A DNA stretch of 8,019 nt, from positions 1 through 8,019 of the forward strand of contig JAITQQ010000085.1 of the NCBI GenBank assembly GCA_031288855.1, written 5' to 3'. Position numbers and translations under genes: made by a program. The notes below the pieces were generated by a model. It ran no database searches. It saw nothing but the letters and a program-made list of their open reading frames with translations, and was not told the DNA's origin. Source of the DNA: Prevotellaceae bacterium. Lineage in GTDB: Bacteria; Bacteroidota; Bacteroidia; Bacteroidales; UBA932. Below are positions 4,900 through 8,019 of this stretch, one piece after another. Positions within the stretch are counted from its first letter, which is position 1. Each line of letters begins with the position of its first letter.

Positions 4900-7728
4900 A
4901 TGAGTGAAACAATCAGAATAAATAAAGTTGTTAAGGAATTCAACATCGGCATTAGCACGCTGGTGGAATTTCTTAAGAAAAAAGGCTTCGAAGTGGAAGC
5001 TTCGCCAAATGCCAAAATCTCGGCCGAAGAATACAGGTTGGCCCAGATAGAATTTGACAAAGAGGTGACGCTGAAAGAGGAGTCTAAGAAGGTTATTCTG
5101 AAAGTGAAGGAAAAGCCCGAAGCTATTTCTATTGAAGACATCAAGAATAAAAAGAAGGAAGAAGAGGAGGAAAAAGAAATCATTATCAAAACCACGCAAG
5201 TGGAATGGCCTGTTACAAAAACAGTGGAGAAAACCCCGGAAGAGCCCAAAAAGACGCCGGAAATAAAAGAGGAAAAAGAAGTAGAAGAAGCGCCGGAAAA
5301 GAACAAAGAGGCCACACCACAAATTGACGTCGTTGAGCCGGTAAAAGAAACGCCGCCCGAAACAATAGGCAAGGTAAAAATAATTGACAAGATAGACCTC
5401 GCCGCCATTAATACCAAAACACGTCCCGATAAGAAGAAGGTAGAAAAACCGAAAAAAGAGCCGAAGGCCAAGAAAGAAAAAGCGAAACCCGAAGTTGCGC
5501 CGGAACTTCCACCCAAAAATGTGGTTGCGCCTGAGGCGGAAGCCGATGTTCCCAAGGCAGCAGAAGAGGCGCCCGTTGTTATTGAACACATCGAAACCCG
5601 CATAGAAAAGCTTGCGGGGCCAAAGATTGTTGAAGGGCATAAAATCGACCTCACACAATTTGAAAAGAAGAAAACCGAGAGCAATGCCGGCCATAAGAAA
5701 AAACGCGAACGCATCAAGAAAGACGGCAAAGAGCGCATTGACCTCAATAAGGAAAAACAAAGAACAAGCGCCGACAAAACGTCGAAGAAAAAAGACAACA
5801 AGTTTAAGCCGGTGCATAAGGAAGTGGATGAAGATGCGGTACACCGCCAAATTAAGGAGACCTACGCACGGATGGTTGAAGGGAAGGGAAAAACAAAAAG
5901 TTCAAAATACCGCCGTGAAAAACGCGACATAGTAAGCCAACGCTTAACAGAAGAACAGGAACGCCAAGAGCAGGAAAGCACCGTACTTAAACTCACCGAA
6001 TTTGTGACGGTGAATGAGCTGGCCGTTATGATGAACGTGCCGGCCGTTAAAGTCATTGAGGCCTGCATGAATCTTGGATTGATGGTATCCATCAACCAGC
6101 GGTTGGATGCGGAAGCGCTGGTGGTGGTGGCCGAAGAATTCGGCTTCACCGTTGAATTCGTCACGGTTGACCTGCAAGACGCCGTAAAGCCGGAAGAAGA
6201 CAATCCCGAAGATTTGAAACCCCGCCCGCCCATTGTAACCGTTATGGGACACGTGGACCACGGAAAAACCTCATTGCTCGACTACATCCGCAAATCGAAT
6301 GTGATTGCCGGAGAAGCCGGAGGCATCACCCAACACATCGGCGCCTACAATGTGAAGCTGCCCGATGAGCGGCGCATTACTTTCCTTGATACGCCGGGTC
6401 ACGAAGCGTTCACTGCCATGCGTGCACGCGGCGCCAAAATAACCGACGTGGCTATTATCATCATCGCTGCCGACGATGCGGTGATGCCGCAAACCATAGA
6501 AGCCATTAACCACGCTGTGGCTGCGAATGTGCCTATGGTTTTTGCCATCAGTAAAATCGACAAGAACGGCGCAAATCCTGAGAAGATACGCGAACAGTTG
6601 GCCAACATGAATTACTTGGTGGAAGATTGGGGCGGAAAATACCAATGTCAGGAAATTGACGCCAAACACGGCACTAACATTGACAAGTTATTGGAAAAAG
6701 TATTGCTTGAAGCCGATTTGCTTGAGCTCAAAGCAAATCCCGATAAGAATGCGCATGGCACCGTGATTGAATCGTCACTCGACAAAGGGCGTGGATACGT
6801 TGCTACCATTCTGATACAAGGCGGCACGCTGAAAATAGGCGATTTGATATTGAGCGGAAGCTACACCGGGCACGTCAAAGCCATGTTCAACGAACGCGGG
6901 CAGCGCGTAACAAGTGCAGGCCCGTCAACGCCTGTGCTGGTGCTCGGATTGAACGGCGCTCCCACAGCGGGCGAAACGTTCAACATCATGGATGACGAAA
7001 AGGAAGCCCGCGAAATAGCCAACAAGCGCGAACAATTGCTGCGCATGCAGGGCATCAAGGCGAGGAAACACATTACCCTCGAAGAAATCGGCCGGCGCAT
7101 CGCCATCGGCAATTTCAAAGAACTTAACATTATCGTGAAAGGCGACGTGGACGGCTCGATTGAAGCGCTGTCGGATTCACTGCTCAAACTATCGACAGAA
7201 GAAGTACACGTCAACGTAATTCACAAAGCGGTGGGCGCTATTTCCGAATCAGACGTACTGCTGGCGGCCGCATCCAACGCCATTATTGTGGGCTTCCAGG
7301 TAAGGCCGTCAACCGGCGCACGCAAGCTGGCCGAGCAGGAAGAAATAGAAATACGCCTCTACTCTATCATCTACGACGCCATCAACGAAGTGAGAGACGG
7401 TATTGAAGGCATGCTTGCCCCCGAACAGAAAGAAGACATTACGGCTACGGTAGAAGTGCGCGAGATATTCAAAATTTCAAAAGTGGGAACGGTTGCCGGA
7501 TGTATGGTAAAGGAAGGAAAAATTACCCGCAACTCGAAAGTGCGTATCATCCGTGACGGCATTGTGATTTACACCGGCCACCTCGGGTCGCTCAAACGGT
7601 TTAAAGACGACGTGAAAGAAGTGTCGAGCGGCTACGATTGCGGGCTAAACATCGAAAACTTTAACGATATTAAAGTAGGCGACTTTGTGGAAGCCTACGA
7701 AATAGTGGAAGTGAAACGCAAGCTGTAG
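4900..7728 (+). CDS. infB: Translation initiation factor IF-2, with altered G4 and G5 motifs
   Basis: IF-2 is the GTPase that recruits initiator fMet-tRNA to the 30S subunit and promotes 50S joining. The 942-residue protein begins with an IF2_N domain (about 4-52). A long, charged Lys/Glu/Pro/Ala-rich linker (about 60-350) and a second IF2_N domain (about 362-420) follow. The GTPase domain (about 440-610) comes next, then the beta-barrel and C-terminal domains ending in the fMet-tRNA-binding domain (about 850-942). Visible GTPase motifs are G1 GHVDHGKTS (450-458), G2 GGITQHIG with Thr477, and G3 DTPGHEAF with Asp497 and the catalytic-type His501. The guanine-recognition motifs deviate: G4 reads SKID (551-554) instead of NKxD, and G5 reads DAK (587-589) instead of SAK. 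The rest is highly typical and the frame is intact, so the gene is surely functional. It is the third gene of the operon, 30 bp after nusA. No clear terminator follows the TAG stop. Confidence 0.96.
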   Translation: MSETIRINKVVKEFNIGISTLVEFLKKKGFEVEASPNAKISAEEYRLAQIEFDKEVTLKEESKKVILKVKEKPEAISIEDIKNKKKEEEEEKEIIIKTTQVEWPVTKTVEKTPEEPKKTPEIKEEKEVEEAPEKNKEATPQIDVVEPVKETPPETIGKVKIIDKIDLAAINTKTRPDKKKVEKPKKEPKAKKEKAKPEVAPELPPKNVVAPEAEADVPKAAEEAPVVIEHIETRIEKLAGPKIVEGHKIDLTQFEKKKTESNAGHKKKRERIKKDGKERIDLNKEKQRTSADKTSKKKDNKFKPVHKEVDEDAVHRQIKETYARMVEGKGKTKSSKYRREKRDIVSQRLTEEQERQEQESTVLKLTEFVTVNELAVMMNVPAVKVIEACMNLGLMVSINQRLDAEALVVVAEEFGFTVEFVTVDLQDAVKPEEDNPEDLKPRPPIVTVMGHVDHGKTSLLDYIRKSNVIAGEAGGITQHIGAYNVKLPDERRITFLDTPGHEAFTAMRARGAKITDVAIIIIAADDAVMPQTIEAINHAVAANVPMVFAISKIDKNGANPEKIREQLANMNYLVEDWGGKYQCQEIDAKHGTNIDKLLEKVLLEADLLELKANPDKNAHGTVIESSLDKGRGYVATILIQGGTLKIGDLILSGSYTGHVKAMFNERGQRVTSAGPSTPVLVLGLNGAPTAGETFNIMDDEKEAREIANKREQLLRMQGIKARKHITLEEIGRRIAIGNFKELNIIVKGDVDGSIEALSDSLLKLSTEEVHVNVIHKAVGAISESDVLLAAASNAIIVGFQVRPSTGARKLAEQEEIEIRLYSIIYDAINEVRDGIEGMLAPEQKEDITATVEVREIFKISKVGTVAGCMVKEGKITRNSKVRIIRDGIVIYTGHLGSLKRFKDDVKEVSSGYDCGLNIENFNDIKVGDFVEAYEIVEVKRKL

Positions 7729-7749
7729 CAGGAATTACAAATTAATTTC

Positions 7750-7757
7750 TATCTTTG
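7750..7757 (+). promoter_or_regulatory. Promoter-like TAnnTTTG box upstream of the KilA-N gene
   Basis: TATCTTTG at 7750-7757 matches the Bacteroidota downstream promoter box and is identical to the box of the rimP promoter (3081-3088). No good TTTG box is found 19-20 nt upstream, where the end of infB lies. The spacing to the ATG at 7795 (37 nt) suits a short leader. It suggests that the KilA-N gene is, or was, transcribed separately from the infB operon. Confidence 0.4.
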
Positions 7758-7794
7758 TGCTCAATAACGATACCACCACTTAAAAGAAACAGCT

Positions 7795-8019
7795 ATGAGC
7801 AAGAAAGGAATTATAACGGTATGGGGAACACAAATAACCGTAGTACAGAAAGATAAAGAAGATTACCTTTGTCTTACCGACATAGCCAACGCCAAAGAAT
7901 GACAAGCAAGAGCGGCGGATATTATTAAAAACTGGATACGTACGCGTACAACACTTGAGTTTTTGGGGACATGGGAAGAAATGTATAACCCGGATTTTAA
8001 AGTGGTCGAATTTGACCAC
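7795..8019 (+). pseudogene. KilA-N domain protein, 5' part, interrupted by in-frame TGA
   Basis: From ATG 7795 the frame reads MSKKGIITVWGTQITVVQKD, then EDYLCLTDIANAKE, then a TGA stop at 7900-7902 (codon 36). Beyond it the same frame continues without another stop to the window edge with RAADIIKNWIRTRTTLEFLG and NPDFKVVEFDH. Both parts belong to the start of the KilA-N domain, a DNA-binding module found in phage and bacterial proteins and common in Bacteroidota. Its cellular role in bacterial chromosomes is largely unknown. The residue at the TGA lies in a variable part just before the conserved RAADIIKNW helix, so a single substitution (for example from GGA or TCA) would explain it. Either the gene is a pseudogene or the base is a sequencing error. 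Without the stop it would run past the window. Product length and the remaining domains cannot be seen. Confidence 0.72.

Noticed and set aside
4533..5850. Two long overlapping minus-strand open frames opposite the 3' end of nusA and the 5' third of infB
   Set aside because: They are antisense to conserved coding sequence. The translations are monotonous (Ser/Phe/Leu/Arg-rich), as expected from the complement of the Lys/Glu codons of the IF2 linker, which rarely creates stops.
7795..8019. Alternative genetic code in which TGA is a sense codon
   Set aside because: Only one in-frame TGA is seen, Trp is encoded by TGG throughout, and read as Trp the TGA would put a bulky residue where I expect a small or polar one. 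A mutation or sequencing error is more likely.

Overview
The window reads as chromosomal DNA of a Bacteroidota bacterium, most likely Bacteroidales-like. Three things support this. The protein sequences (LpxD, HD-domain hydrolase, RimP, short NusA, long IF2) match the style of that phylum. Several intergenic regions carry the phylum's characteristic promoter (TTTG, about 19-20 nt, TAnnTTTG). Shine-Dalgarno sequences are essentially absent upstream of the starts. I ran no database search; identities come from motif recognition.

Layout. Positions 1-778 are AT-rich and contain no protein gene. They hold a small GC-rich palindrome, AT-rich tandem and inverted repeats, and, at about 460-700 on the minus strand, a strong candidate for an independent structured RNA. 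That candidate can fold into a long interrupted rod and is preceded by two overlapping Bacteroidota-type promoters. Next come two minus-strand genes that probably form one unit: an HD-domain phosphohydrolase (1830-3029) followed by lpxD (779-1798) of lipid A synthesis. A divergent intergenic region (3030-3155) then carries a good promoter and a perfect GC-rich hairpin ahead of the plus-strand operon rimP-nusA-infB (3156-7728). After infB, a separate promoter-like motif precedes the beginning of a KilA-N domain gene (7795 to the window edge) that is interrupted by an in-frame TGA.

How the parts work together. rimP, nusA and infB form a classic translation/transcription module: 30S maturation, transcript elongation/termination control, and initiation factor 2. 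Their tight spacing (16 and 30 bp) and the single good promoter upstream indicate co-transcription; the leader hairpin is a possible attenuator. lpxD performs the third step of lipid A synthesis. The usual downstream partners lpxC/fabZ and lpxA are not present in the 778 bp below it, so the lpx cluster appears split here.

The observations most worth following are the unannotated structured RNA at 460-700, the non-canonical guanine-recognition motifs of IF2 (SKID and DAK instead of NKxD and SAK), and the leader hairpin of the rimP operon. I see no complete new defence or mobile system in this window.
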